The translations under genes were made by a program, and so were the position numbers. 19,559 nucleotides of DNA, from the NCBI GenBank assembly GCA_002424045.1, contig DIPH01000007.1, positions 1 through 19,559 on the forward strand, read 5' to 3'. Below, piece after piece: positions 8,170-14,664 of this stretch. The stretch's first letter is position 1, and each line of letters opens with the position of its first letter. The stretch comes from Firmicutes bacterium UBA5493 (lineage in GTDB: Bacteria > Bacillota > Limnochordia > Darwinibacteriales > Darwinibacteriaceae). Below the pieces are notes generated by a model that was given only the letters and a program-made list of their open reading frames with translations, searched no databases and had not been told where the DNA came from.

Positions 8170-9054
8170 ATGTCTATCCGCGGGAAAAGTATAAACTTAT
8201 TTCTCATGGACGGCAAAGCCAACGGCCGAATTAAGTGCACATTGGCGAATTGGACCGGGATTGCCTATAAGATTCCCCGCACAGAACTGGACAAGTGCAA
8301 AGGAAGGGCAGATCTATCTCAGAGTGGTGTCCATTTCCTGTTTGGAACATCTGACGATAGCGAGGACAGCGTAGTCTATATTGGACAAGCCGGAGTACGA
8401 AAAACCGGCGAAGGAATTCTCTGCCGGTTGCTTGAGCACAAACGGAATCAAGGTAAAGACTATTGGACCGAAGCAGTTGTCTTCACCACATCAAACAACT
8501 CCTTTGGGTCGACAGAAATCAGTTACTTGGAACACCGTTTCTGCACCATGGCGGTGGACGCAAACCGCTATATTGTCAAGAACGCAAATGAGCCCAGCTC
8601 TGGGAACATAACTGAGGAAAAAGAAAGCGAGTTGGAGGAGTTCATTGATTACGCCAAGATCGTAATGGGAACGCTTGGGCATAGGATATTTGACCCATTG
8701 ACCGACAGGCCAGAGCTGACCGCCGATGGTGCTTTACTTCTGCACTTGCAACGGAAGAGCAGAAAAAGCGGGCTTGTCATAGAGGCAAACTGCATGCAAA
8801 CCTCCGAAGGTTTCGTCGTCTTAAGAGGTAGCCTCATTGAGACGATTGATTCGGACGCAATTCCTCCTGGAATCAAAGAACGTCGCCAAAAAGCCCTGAT
8901 CGATAAGGACGGAATTTTGCAGGAAGACGTCCTCTTCCGCAGCCCTTCCTATGCGGCTGCTTTTGTCATTGGTGGGCATGTGAACGGATTGACTGAATGG
9001 AAAACAGAAGATGGAACAACCTTAAAGGAAATGGAAAAGCGCGAAGAAAACTAG
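8170..9054 (+). CDS. GIY-YIG nuclease-fold protein with C-terminal DUF4357
   Basis: The 294-residue protein has a GIY-YIG-like core (GVHFLFG at 53-59, VVYIGQAG at 68-75), a candidate catalytic Arg (R86 in ILCRLLEH), a candidate Glu (E116 in TEISYLEHRF) and an Asn-rich strand (VKNANEPSSGN). The C-terminal part (about 212-290, with GFVVLRGS, PPGIKERR and DVLFRSPSYAAAFVIGG) matches the DUF4357 pattern often fused to or found with GIY-YIG domains. It begins 14 bases after hsdR with an AAGGAGGG ribosome binding site, so it is the last gene of the operon. Such proteins are frequent neighbours of type I R-M genes; the role there is not established. It could be an extra nuclease or a DNA-binding accessory factor (inference). 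Confidence 0.88.
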   Translation: MSIRGKSINLFLMDGKANGRIKCTLANWTGIAYKIPRTELDKCKGRADLSQSGVHFLFGTSDDSEDSVVYIGQAGVRKTGEGILCRLLEHKRNQGKDYWTEAVVFTTSNNSFGSTEISYLEHRFCTMAVDANRYIVKNANEPSSGNITEEKESELEEFIDYAKIVMGTLGHRIFDPLTDRPELTADGALLLHLQRKSRKSGLVIEANCMQTSEGFVVLRGSLIETIDSDAIPPGIKERRQKALIDKDGILQEDVLFRSPSYAAAFVIGGHVNGLTEWKTEDGTTLKEMEKREEN

Positions 9055-9223
9055 ATGTAACGACTGCTTCTACCCGTCCACTCCACCGGTGTCTGTTCGG
9101 CCGCTAGTTTCTTCGCTCTATCGAAAGGCTCCAACAACTTCCTCATCTGGAAATACTGTGACCTCCGCCATTTGCGGTAACCAGAAGTCCAGCCTCTGCC
9201 ACCCCCACCGCTGTCCAACAAAA
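9051..9223 (-). pseudogene. Unassigned C-terminal gene fragment downstream of tRNA-Arg scar
   Basis: A minus-strand frame reads through to a TAG that overlaps the GIY-YIG stop codon. Its last 45 or so residues (SGYRKWRRSQYFQ, MRKLLEPFDRAKKLAAEQTP, VEWTGRSSRYI) have coding-like codon choice, but there is no start codon with a ribosome binding site, and the frame runs backwards into the tRNA terminator. I do not recognise the family. It may be the truncated end of an older gene left when the restriction operon or another element arrived. Confidence 0.25.
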
Positions 9224-9253
9224 CAAAAAAAGACCGCAACCACCGTTGCAGTC
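9224..9253 (-). terminator. Terminator of the tRNA-Arg transcription unit
   Basis: On the minus strand GACTGCAAC-GGTG-GTTGCGGTC forms a nine-pair stem (one G-U) followed by seven T. It lies 13 bases past the CCA end of the tRNA fragment, as expected for the original tRNA terminator. Read on the plus strand it is weaker (one mismatch, CTTGTTT tail), but may also stop the restriction operon. Confidence 0.85.
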
Positions 9254-9265
9254 CTTGTTTACGTA

Positions 9266-9315
9266 TGGCGCGCCCGACAGGATTCGAACCTATGGCCTTC
9301 TGATTCGTAGTCAAA
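9266..9315 (-). other. 3' half of tRNA-Arg(ACG): prophage attachment site (att scar)
   Basis: The minus strand reads TTTGA-CTACGAA-TCAGA (anticodon stem-loop, anticodon ACG at 9306-9308), a T-arm with GGTTCGAATCC, the acceptor strand CGGGCGC, a discriminator G and CCA at 9266-9268. This matches the 3' part of a bacterial tRNA-Arg. The expected 5' acceptor strand GCGCCCG and the D-arm are absent upstream (9316-9370), so this is not a whole tRNA. A 3' tRNA fragment is the usual duplicated core left where an integrative element entered a tRNA gene. The fragment's 5' side faces the element, so the prophage lies to the right and the rebuilt tRNA should be at its far end. Confidence 0.85.
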
Positions 9316-9375
9316 AGACAAAGCCCATTATATAGTCTTTTCAGGCGTTTTTGTTAGTTGTAAGTTAGTTACAAC
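9313..9375. repeat. Two inverted repeats beside the att core
   Basis: AAAAGAC (9313-9319) pairs with GTCTTTT (9335-9341) across 15 bases, and GTTGTAA (9357-9363) pairs with TTACAAC (9369-9375) across 5 bases. Both arms are exact. Their position next to the att core, on the element side, suggests integrase or excisionase arm sites (inference). The 9376-9431 remainder shows no gene. Confidence 0.5.
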
Positions 9376-9431
9376 ATACATTTTCAACACCCCCAAAGCA
9401 CCTTTAAGAGGTAACCCCCCAGGGGAGAGGG

Positions 9432-12400
9432 TTAAGTAATACTCAAACTAAGATGTTTATACAACACGTCATCTTTCGAATTTTTAAGTTCCTCTAACTG
9501 GCTACGCAAACCATGAATGCTGTTTTTTGATTGCATAGGCGTTAATCCAAGCTTACCAATTTCATCAATAATATTCTGTTGGATCGAACGAGGCGGAAGC
9601 GGGATCTTGATACTTGAGATGCTTGAACTTAAATTGTTTATATTAGCTCCAGCACTACCCTGGCTAATAATATCGCGAAAGAGTGTAGACGATAAAACAA
9701 GCCATAGATACTTCATAAGAATATCTTCTCGTTTTGGCTTGCGACGCAATATACCCATAAACCCACCTGCGTAATACATCATATCTGATTCTATATACGC
9801 ACTTTTTCCGACATGATTTTTGCTTCCGCTTGAAAAACAAATGAAGATGTCATCCGCTTTCAGTTTTTTAAGGTCTTCGATTTTATTTTCTTGTTTTAAA
9901 AAAATCTTTTTAACCACTTCTAGATCGCCATAGATGGTTACATTGTCGGCTGTAAGTATAATGTTTTCAGACTCGTAATAAACTTGGTCCTCTTTTGAAT
10001 AAGAAACACCTTTTACAACATCAGCTAATTCCCCCAAAGACTCCAGCGGGAAGGGCGTATTAAATGTAGTCTTTTTATTTAAATTAACAACTTTGTCAAA
10101 TTTACTAGTGGTATAGTCAATATACCCACTCATCTTTCCATACGACACATTATTTTTGAGACTCTCGTCAATGCTTATCTTTTTCCCTAAAAAAGCATTA
10201 TAAACATAACTGTTTACTTTAGTATAATCCAACGGACTATTACCCTCCGCGTAAAGCATTGTACCCCCTGGGAGCCAACGAATCCCTTCGCGTCCTCGTC
10301 GCTTGCTAAACTCATAGCCCAAAAATTGCTTCCCTTCTCTTTTTTCACCTGTTTTCACTAAAACAATCTCCTGCTCGTGGGTAAGCATAAAATAGAGCAT
10401 TTTTTCTTTTTCAACTTCAAGCATTTTTGCATAAAAGTCGCTTCCAAATGTTTTTTCGTAATTCTTACACAAATCATGCTCTCGAACATTTTCGTTAGGA
10501 GAACAGGCGATTAAAGACACATAATCCTCAAATGATAGATCATCATAGACGTTAGTAACATAAGTTGAAAATGCGTTCTCAACCCCAATTACATTGACAT
10601 CTTTCTTGTTTACAAAAAAAGTATCTATTGCTCTTGCAACTGCAATGTGATCATTATCGTTGCGACGCTCCAAAAAGAGGATAATAGTGTTGGTTCCTGT
10701 TTCCATAAATGTACCGGACCCAAGTTCAACAATGGATTTTACTTTAAAATACTTAAAGATAACTTCTCTTGCTTTGGAGTGGATCCCACTATTGGACAAT
10801 AAAGAGCTTGGCAAAATGATGCCAGCACATCCGCCTACTCTAAGGAGTTGTTTCATCCTCTCCACAAACAGGCACTCAATTTCCGAACTATTATCAGTCA
10901 AAAATTGATAAAGTTCAAATGATTCTTCGCCATGCTGAAGCGTACTCTTAAAGGCTTCCACGGAATAGGGAGGGTTCGATAGGAGTATATCAAATTGTCC
11001 ATTGTCCTTGTTGTTTGAGCTAGCTACCACCTTAAGTTTTCCCCGGTACTCTTCTGATCTCGAAAAGCTATCTAGACCATTAGCCCAAACAATTGTGGCT
11101 TCGCCATCACCATTAAAGAAAGCACTTACCTTTGTTGTCTTAACAAGCCGATTATCAAAGTCAATGCCATAAACGTAATCTTTGGCCCACAAGAACTTCG
11201 TGGGTCCTTGCCAAGCTTGAAATTGACTCCTTATAGTGGGGGATGTTTTGTCAGTGTTGATTTTCGTATCAATAATCTCCTGTAACTGCGACATATATTC
11301 TGTTAGAAAGTGCCCGCTTCCGCATGCATAGTCGATTACAGCTGGAAGGGGCTCTTCCATCCTATCATCAATTCTTTTTTGAACAACTTCACGCAGCGGA
11401 ATTGACGAAATGATAAAGCGCGTGATAGGGGTAGGAGTGAAAAATTGTCCCGCTTCTTGCTTCATACTTGTATTCAGAAGTAACTCAAAAAAATTCCCTA
11501 AAAATTCATGCTTTTGCTCATATCTAAATCTATACCCCTGCAAAAGTTCTACAATTTCGCGCACAACTTTTGCATTATGCTGAAAGGTTTTTTCGTCCTG
11601 CACTTCTACAAAAGCAAAGTTGGGGCTCTTTTTCAAGCGGGTGTCCTCATACATCTGCAGAACCCACTTCTTTATACTATCATCGTCAATGTTTTCAAGT
11701 TTCTCGGAAACATCTCTTTCCTTGTAATCTATCACCTTGATTTCAAGGAAACGCCACATACCTTCCATATAAAGATCATTCAGCCGCATCTGCAAACGCT
11801 CGTCTGTATCACTCTCTAACCATTGAAACTGCAATTCTTCATCGTCATTTTTGTTTTCATCAATTATCTTACATACAAATAAATTGAGCAACTTGTTAAA
11901 AGCATTCGGCTTATCTGATATTGCATTATGCCGCAATATTTCCATAATCTGATTGTATATTTTTCCACTATCTTCTTTTTTAAGATTTTTTAGCATTCCA
12001 TATGTTAGGGCTTTGTGCTTAACATCGTATGGAGCTGCATGCATCTCAAATATTCCATTGTCTCTAAAATTTTTGTTCCAATGAGTATATATATCCTTTG
12101 TCCCAGATAACCCACGCCAGCTATCATTGACCTCTATGATGCAATTATTATACTCTATCTCTTTGCTTAGGCGCGATGTATAAAGACACAAATACTTCGC
12201 TGCCCTATCATTCACGTAATAGGCGAATAGTTGCCCGCCATCTTTGAGCATCTTTTTTTTCTCTTTCTTATATTCTGTGCCCCATGTCTTGCATTCGACC
12301 ATAAGATACGGTATACCCTCAGGAGTATTGACCAGTATATCAAGACGACCTGAATGCCCTCTCCCAGATGGATAGGTTTTCTCTAACTCGATACTCGAAG

Positions 12401-12677
12401 GGGCATATCCCTTCTCTAGTAATCTATCAACACACTCCAAGACCACAAAATTTTCCGCACGGGCAAAATTACTTGTTGCTCCATCACCTAATTTGATACG
12501 GACTTCCTTTGGCGTATCTTGCGCATAATATTCTATCTTTTCAGCATTGAAATCAACACAAATCATATACTCGTCATGTGAAGAATATGCCTTGGAATAT
12601 ATGTTGCTTTTCCCATTTTGAGGAGTAAAACCTATCTCTGCAATAATTTCCTTTATTTTGTCTAATCCTAATTGCAC
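9432..12677 (-). CDS. Single-chain restriction-methylase (type IIG / type I-like R-M-S fusion)
   Basis: The 1081-residue protein combines, in order, an N-terminal PD-(D/E)xK nuclease (GRLDILV ... MVECKTWG; candidate D113, E128, K130), a helical linker, an N6-adenine methylase (FFTPTPITRFI, then DYACGSGHF at 449-457 and catalytic NPPY at 568-571) and one specificity-type recognition domain (about 875-1081, ending IKIPLPPRSIQQNIIDEIGKLGLT with a coiled C-terminus). No helicase domain is seen. This layout is that of type IIG enzymes, which cut and methylate with one polypeptide. I choose GTG at 12677 because GGGGAGG ends seven bases before it; the longer GTG at 12695 overlaps that site. The gene is visibly more AT-rich than its neighbours, next to the att scar, with its own likely promoter, so it is acquired prophage cargo. 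Confidence 0.9.
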   Translation of the reverse strand: MQLGLDKIKEIIAEIGFTPQNGKSNIYSKAYSSHDEYMICVDFNAEKIEYYAQDTPKEVRIKLGDGATSNFARAENFVVLECVDRLLEKGYAPSSIELEKTYPSGRGHSGRLDILVNTPEGIPYLMVECKTWGTEYKKEKKKMLKDGGQLFAYYVNDRAAKYLCLYTSRLSKEIEYNNCIIEVNDSWRGLSGTKDIYTHWNKNFRDNGIFEMHAAPYDVKHKALTYGMLKNLKKEDSGKIYNQIMEILRHNAISDKPNAFNKLLNLFVCKIIDENKNDDEELQFQWLESDTDERLQMRLNDLYMEGMWRFLEIKVIDYKERDVSEKLENIDDDSIKKWVLQMYEDTRLKKSPNFAFVEVQDEKTFQHNAKVVREIVELLQGYRFRYEQKHEFLGNFFELLLNTSMKQEAGQFFTPTPITRFIISSIPLREVVQKRIDDRMEEPLPAVIDYACGSGHFLTEYMSQLQEIIDTKINTDKTSPTIRSQFQAWQGPTKFLWAKDYVYGIDFDNRLVKTTKVSAFFNGDGEATIVWANGLDSFSRSEEYRGKLKVVASSNNKDNGQFDILLSNPPYSVEAFKSTLQHGEESFELYQFLTDNSSEIECLFVERMKQLLRVGGCAGIILPSSLLSNSGIHSKAREVIFKYFKVKSIVELGSGTFMETGTNTIILFLERRNDNDHIAVARAIDTFFVNKKDVNVIGVENAFSTYVTNVYDDLSFEDYVSLIACSPNENVREHDLCKNYEKTFGSDFYAKMLEVEKEKMLYFMLTHEQEIVLVKTGEKREGKQFLGYEFSKRRGREGIRWLPGGTMLYAEGNSPLDYTKVNSYVYNAFLGKKISIDESLKNNVSYGKMSGYIDYTTSKFDKVVNLNKKTTFNTPFPLESLGELADVVKGVSYSKEDQVYYESENIILTADNVTIYGDLEVVKKIFLKQENKIEDLKKLKADDIFICFSSGSKNHVGKSAYIESDMMYYAGGFMGILRRKPKREDILMKYLWLVLSSTLFRDIISQGSAGANINNLSSSISSIKIPLPPRSIQQNIIDEIGKLGLTPMQSKNSIHGLRSQLEELKNSKDDVLYKHLSLSIT

Positions 12678-12771
12678 ATCGATACCTCCCCGCACTCAGC
12701 CACACCAATGGATAATGTACATTTCGGCAAGAATCGGACAGTTCCTTCATTTACATTCAAGTCTTGCTTGC

Positions 12772-12801
12772 ATTATACCTAAATGAGAACGTGTGTGCCA
12801 C
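12772..12801 (-). promoter_or_regulatory. Candidate promoter of the type IIG-like gene
   Basis: On the minus strand a perfect TATAAT (12777-12772) is preceded 18 bases upstream by GTGGCA (12801-12796), a weak -35 match. It is about 95 bases upstream of the start codon and downstream of both late-operon terminators, so the gene can be read from the silent prophage. Confidence 0.5.
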
Positions 12802-12821
12802 GGAACAAATTGCAAAATTTG

Positions 12822-12847
12822 AAAACCCCGATCTCTCGACCGGGGCT
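12822..12847 (-). terminator. Second late-operon terminator
   Basis: On the minus strand CCCCG-G-TC-GAGA-GA-T-CGGGG (one internal mismatch) is followed by TTTTC. It backs up the larger hairpin at 12893-12948 and separates the late operon from the type IIG-like gene. Confidence 0.6.
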
Positions 12848-12892
12848 AACATAAGAAAAGACCACCCAGCGCTAAGCAGAATGGTTGCAAAA

Positions 12893-12948
12893 TGTGACAA
12901 ACTCCCTCGGGGGTTGGGGTTGGGTTGGGGGTGAGGGAGCTCGTCACA
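12893..12948 (-). terminator. Large hairpin terminator ending the prophage late operon
   Basis: The stem has a six-pair outer part (TGTGAC/GTCACA), a three-base internal loop and a seven-pair inner part (CTCCCTC/GAGGGAG). On the minus strand it is followed by TTTTGC. It lies 45 bases beyond the stop of the last late gene. The loop holds the G-rich run described separately. Confidence 0.72.
12909..12931 (+). other. G-quadruplex-capable run (G5-TT-G4-TT-G3-TT-G5)
   Basis: On the plus strand four G tracts of at least three are each separated by only TT, which is a strong intramolecular quadruplex pattern. The minus strand, which is the transcribed sense of the late operon, carries the complementary C-rich i-motif pattern. 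The run is exactly the loop of the 12893-12948 hairpin. Confidence 0.85.
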
Positions 12949-12992
12949 TACTTGTAAAGGTTACCAAGTTTATCCTAAGTTGTCAATTGTCT

Positions 12993-13343
12993 TTAAAATC
13001 TTAACGCCACACTCACATAAGGAGTAGGCGGCCGGGCACTGTGCCACACGCCGCTCCGGACCCCTGCAGTCACGTAAATAGTCTTGAGGAATAGCTGGGG
13101 CAGGTACATTGTGGTGCTAACATCTGCATCCACTCCCTGAGATGGATGTGTGTCGATGATCAAGTCCATGAACCACCAATCAGTAAAGGCATAGTCCAGG
13201 GCCACTGTGTAGATGGTTAGCGGTTCGTAGCCGATGGGCCACTCTTGAGTAACGATCAGGGCTCCAGACCACTCGGCCAGAGCTGGCATGGCCACCAACG
13301 CTAATACTAATGCAAGCATCGCCACACATCTAAGACGTTTCAC
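12993..13343 (-). CDS. Small secreted beta-strand-rich protein, outer-membrane-barrel-like
   Basis: I take GTG at 13343, seven bases or so after GGAAGGAGGGGG; an in-frame ATG at 13382 lies inside the upstream small gene. The 116-residue product has a clear signal peptide (MKRLRCVAMLALVLALVAMPALA, probable cleavage ALA-EW) and a mature part of about 93 residues. That part has alternating strands rich in aromatics (IYTVALDYAFTDWWFMDLIID, LFLKTIYVTAGVRSGVW) and ends PYVSVALRF. A C-terminal Phe preceded by alternating residues is the hallmark of outer-membrane barrel proteins, but it is short for a full barrel. No family is recognised. It is the last gene of the late operon; it could act in lysis, exclusion or host-surface change (inference). 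Confidence 0.72.
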   Translation of the reverse strand: MKRLRCVAMLALVLALVAMPALAEWSGALIVTQEWPIGYEPLTIYTVALDYAFTDWWFMDLIIDTHPSQGVDADVSTTMYLPQLFLKTIYVTAGVRSGVWHSARPPTPYVSVALRF

Positions 13344-13488
13344 GTTCCCCCTCCTTCCAAACCCACGAAGGAACTTGTCCATGCAGGACTTCTTCTAGCA
13401 CGTTGTGCACAAAGGTATCTATGTGACCCTCTAGTGGTTCTGCTAACAACATCTCGAGCCACTTCAATCTCGCTTCTGCTTCGCTCAC
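13330..13488 (-). CDS. Small 52-residue protein in the lysis region
   Basis: A short gene starts at GTG 13488, eight bases after AAGGAG, and ends at TAG 13330, overlapping the next gene's start by 14 bases. The acidic product (MSEAEARLKWLEMLLAEPLE, then GHIDTFVHNVLEEVLHG and VPSWVWKEGERETS) is predicted to be helical and soluble. I do not recognise it. Position between holin-like and barrel-like genes suggests a lysis or accessory role. The good ribosome binding site and tight overlap make it more than a chance frame. Confidence 0.62.
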   Translation of the reverse strand: MSEAEARLKWLEMLLAEPLEGHIDTFVHNVLEEVLHGQVPSWVWKEGERETS

Positions 13489-13492
13489 GGCA

Positions 13493-13618
13493 TCATCTCC
13501 TTATCTGTCGGAGCTTGTCTTTGACATGAGGTTTCTCCCTGGGGTCCAACGGCTTAATCTCCAGCCCAAAGACCGAAAAAATCGTGTTGAGGAAAGCAAT
13601 TATTCCTCCACTTCCGGC
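13493..13618 (-). CDS. 41-codon frame reached by candidate -1 frameshift from the holin-like gene
   Basis: In the -1 frame relative to the holin-like gene, 41 codons follow the slippery heptamer A-AAA-AAG (13624-13618): AGSGGIIAFLNTIFSVFGLE, IKPLDPREKPHVKDKLRQIRR, then TGA at 13493. Codon choice is coding-like. There is no ATG, GTG or TTG start in this frame; an ATT at 13600 after GGAGG is the only weak alternative. The TGA overlaps the ribosome binding site of the 52-residue gene. It is either a frameshift extension (168-residue fusion), a separate small gene with a rare start, or one gene interrupted by a miscounted A run. Confidence 0.5.
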   Translation of the reverse strand, partial: AGSGGIIAFLNTIFSVFGLEIKPLDPREKPHVKDKLRQIRR

Positions 13619-13998
13619 TTTTTTCCGAATAGTTCCTTTAGTTCCTTGGCGGCATGTCCAAACGTCTCATGGAAGACCTGACTACCCAGAACCACACCCA
13701 GTGTCATGATCAATGCAGTGGCCCAAGTCATCCCATTATTGACCACTCCGACAACTAACACCGCAACCCCACCGAGTGCTACATTAATAAGGGGGATGTA
13801 CTTTGGCTTAAGGCCTGTCCACCCCTTGAGGATGGATATGATGATGCTAATAAGCGGCGCCAAAGCGACGCCACCGATGATCAAATTGTCAGGGTCAAAG
13901 GCGTCACCTGCAACTGCTTCTGCGGCCATGGCCACCATTGGGACTAATGCGACGATTAACACGATTACCAACACTAACAATGCAGACTTCCTCTTCAT
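13600..13998 (-). CDS. Holin-like small membrane protein
   Basis: I start at ATG 13998, eight bases after GAGGAG. The 132-residue protein begins with a signal-peptide-like segment (MKRKSALLVLVIVLIVALVP, possible cleavage AMA-AEA), followed by three hydrophobic stretches (about 39-60, 73-93, 97-115) and a charged tail (KELKELFGKKPEVEE). Size, topology and position next to the endolysin fit a phage holin, though no named family is certain. A hairpin terminator separates it from the endolysin, so only part of the late transcript may reach it. Its 3' end carries a classic slippery heptamer leading into another open frame. Alternative: a small membrane protein unrelated to lysis. Confidence 0.65.
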   Translation of the reverse strand: MKRKSALLVLVIVLIVALVPMVAMAAEAVAGDAFDPDNLIIGGVALAPLISIIISILKGWTGLKPKYIPLINVALGGVAVLVVGVVNNGMTWATALIMTLGVVLGSQVFHETFGHAAKELKELFGKKPEVEE

Positions 13999-14030
13999 TA
14001 ATATCACTCCTCATTTCTTTTTTGCCAAAC

Positions 14031-14053
14031 AAAAAAGCACCCTCTTAGGTGCC
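14031..14053 (-). terminator. Terminator between endolysin and holin-like gene
   Basis: On the minus strand GCACC-TAAGAG-GGTGC is followed by six T. It is 30 bases beyond the endolysin stop and directly before the ribosome binding site of the holin-like gene. No promoter fits in the 24-base gap, so it probably attenuates rather than fully stops. Confidence 0.75.
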
Positions 14054-14082
14054 AAACTCAATCAACAATATTTGTTACCGAC

Positions 14083-14502
14083 TTACACCAAACCCCACCT
14101 ACGCATAATCGAAATGAGCTTGTTTGCATACTCTGGATCTGTAGCATATCCGGCCCGCTGCAGCTCTCTAGCGAACTCCTCAGGGGTGCTTACCTTGAAA
14201 GCTTCAGCATACCTAGGCTGCGTGCTCAAAAAACGCCCATAATCCTCGAAACTGTCCTCCATCGACTCATAGGCCCGGAATGAATCAACGATGTTGATTT
14301 TCTTGCCATTAACATATTCGTGAGTCCCGAACTCCTGGCCTTGGCCCTTTATGCCAAAATAATTGTTGCCTTTAATGTAACGGCCCCAACCAGTTTCGAG
14401 AGCCGCTTGGGCAATACAGACCCCATACGGCACGCCGTATTTCTCCTGCACCTTAAGAGCCAATGGTTTGGCTTTGGCTATGAATTCTTGCACGTGTTTC
14501 AC
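14083..14502 (-). CDS. Endolysin, glucosaminidase (FlgJ/Lyz2-like) domain
   Basis: The 139-residue protein is almost entirely a mannosyl-glycoprotein endo-beta-N-acetylglucosaminidase-type domain: YGVPYGVCIAQAALETGWGR with the catalytic Glu in LETGWG, then NNYFGIKG, SFRAYESMEDSFEDYGRFL and YATDPEYANKLISIM. These motifs are shared with FlgJ and autolysin domains that cut peptidoglycan glycan strands. I choose GTG at 14502, eight bases after AGAGGAG; a GTG at 14511 overlaps that site. It has no signal peptide, so it depends on a holin for release. It overlaps the 3' end of the zinc-ribbon gene by about 50 bases. Confidence 0.92.
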   Translation of the reverse strand: MKHVQEFIAKAKPLALKVQEKYGVPYGVCIAQAALETGWGRYIKGNNYFGIKGQGQEFGTHEYVNGKKINIVDSFRAYESMEDSFEDYGRFLSTQPRYAEAFKVSTPEEFARELQRAGYATDPEYANKLISIMRRWGLV

Positions 14503-14662
14503 TTGTTTCACTCCTCTCGTTTAGTCTAGTCGATCGCCCTGTGTTTGGTTCCGCCTTTAAACTCCCGAGCCCGCATGCCGCAGCTCCACAATATCCGCAT
14601 ACCCAACATCTGCCATTGATCATCAAAGGCTCCCCACAGTCGGGGCAATGATAAACTGTCAT
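14453..14662 (-). CDS. Small zinc-ribbon protein in the lysis cassette
   Basis: ATG at 14662 follows GGAGGGTAGTT closely, and two bases separate it from the upstream stop. The 69-residue product begins MTVYHCPDCGEPLMINGRCWVCGYCG: the pairs CPDC and CWVCGYC make a zinc ribbon. The rest is Ser/Thr/Arg-rich and overlaps the endolysin frame, so it may be unstructured. The longer frame starting at 14761 lies inside the preceding gene and lacks a ribosome site. Small zinc ribbons are common in phages; a specific role here is unknown. Confidence 0.68.
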   Translation of the reverse strand: MTVYHCPDCGEPLMINGRCWVCGYCGAAACGLGSLKAEPNTGRSTRLNERSETSETRARIHSQSQTIGS

Positions 14663-14664
14663 AA

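Noticed and set aside
9089..9310. 73-residue plus-strand protein ending RARQDSNLWPSDS
   Set aside because: This ending is the well-known false translation across the reverse of a tRNA 3' end; no ribosome site is present.
9266..9370. A complete tRNA gene on the minus strand
   Set aside because: The 5' acceptor strand (GCGCCCG) and D-arm do not occur in the required 30-40 bases upstream; only the 3' half is present.
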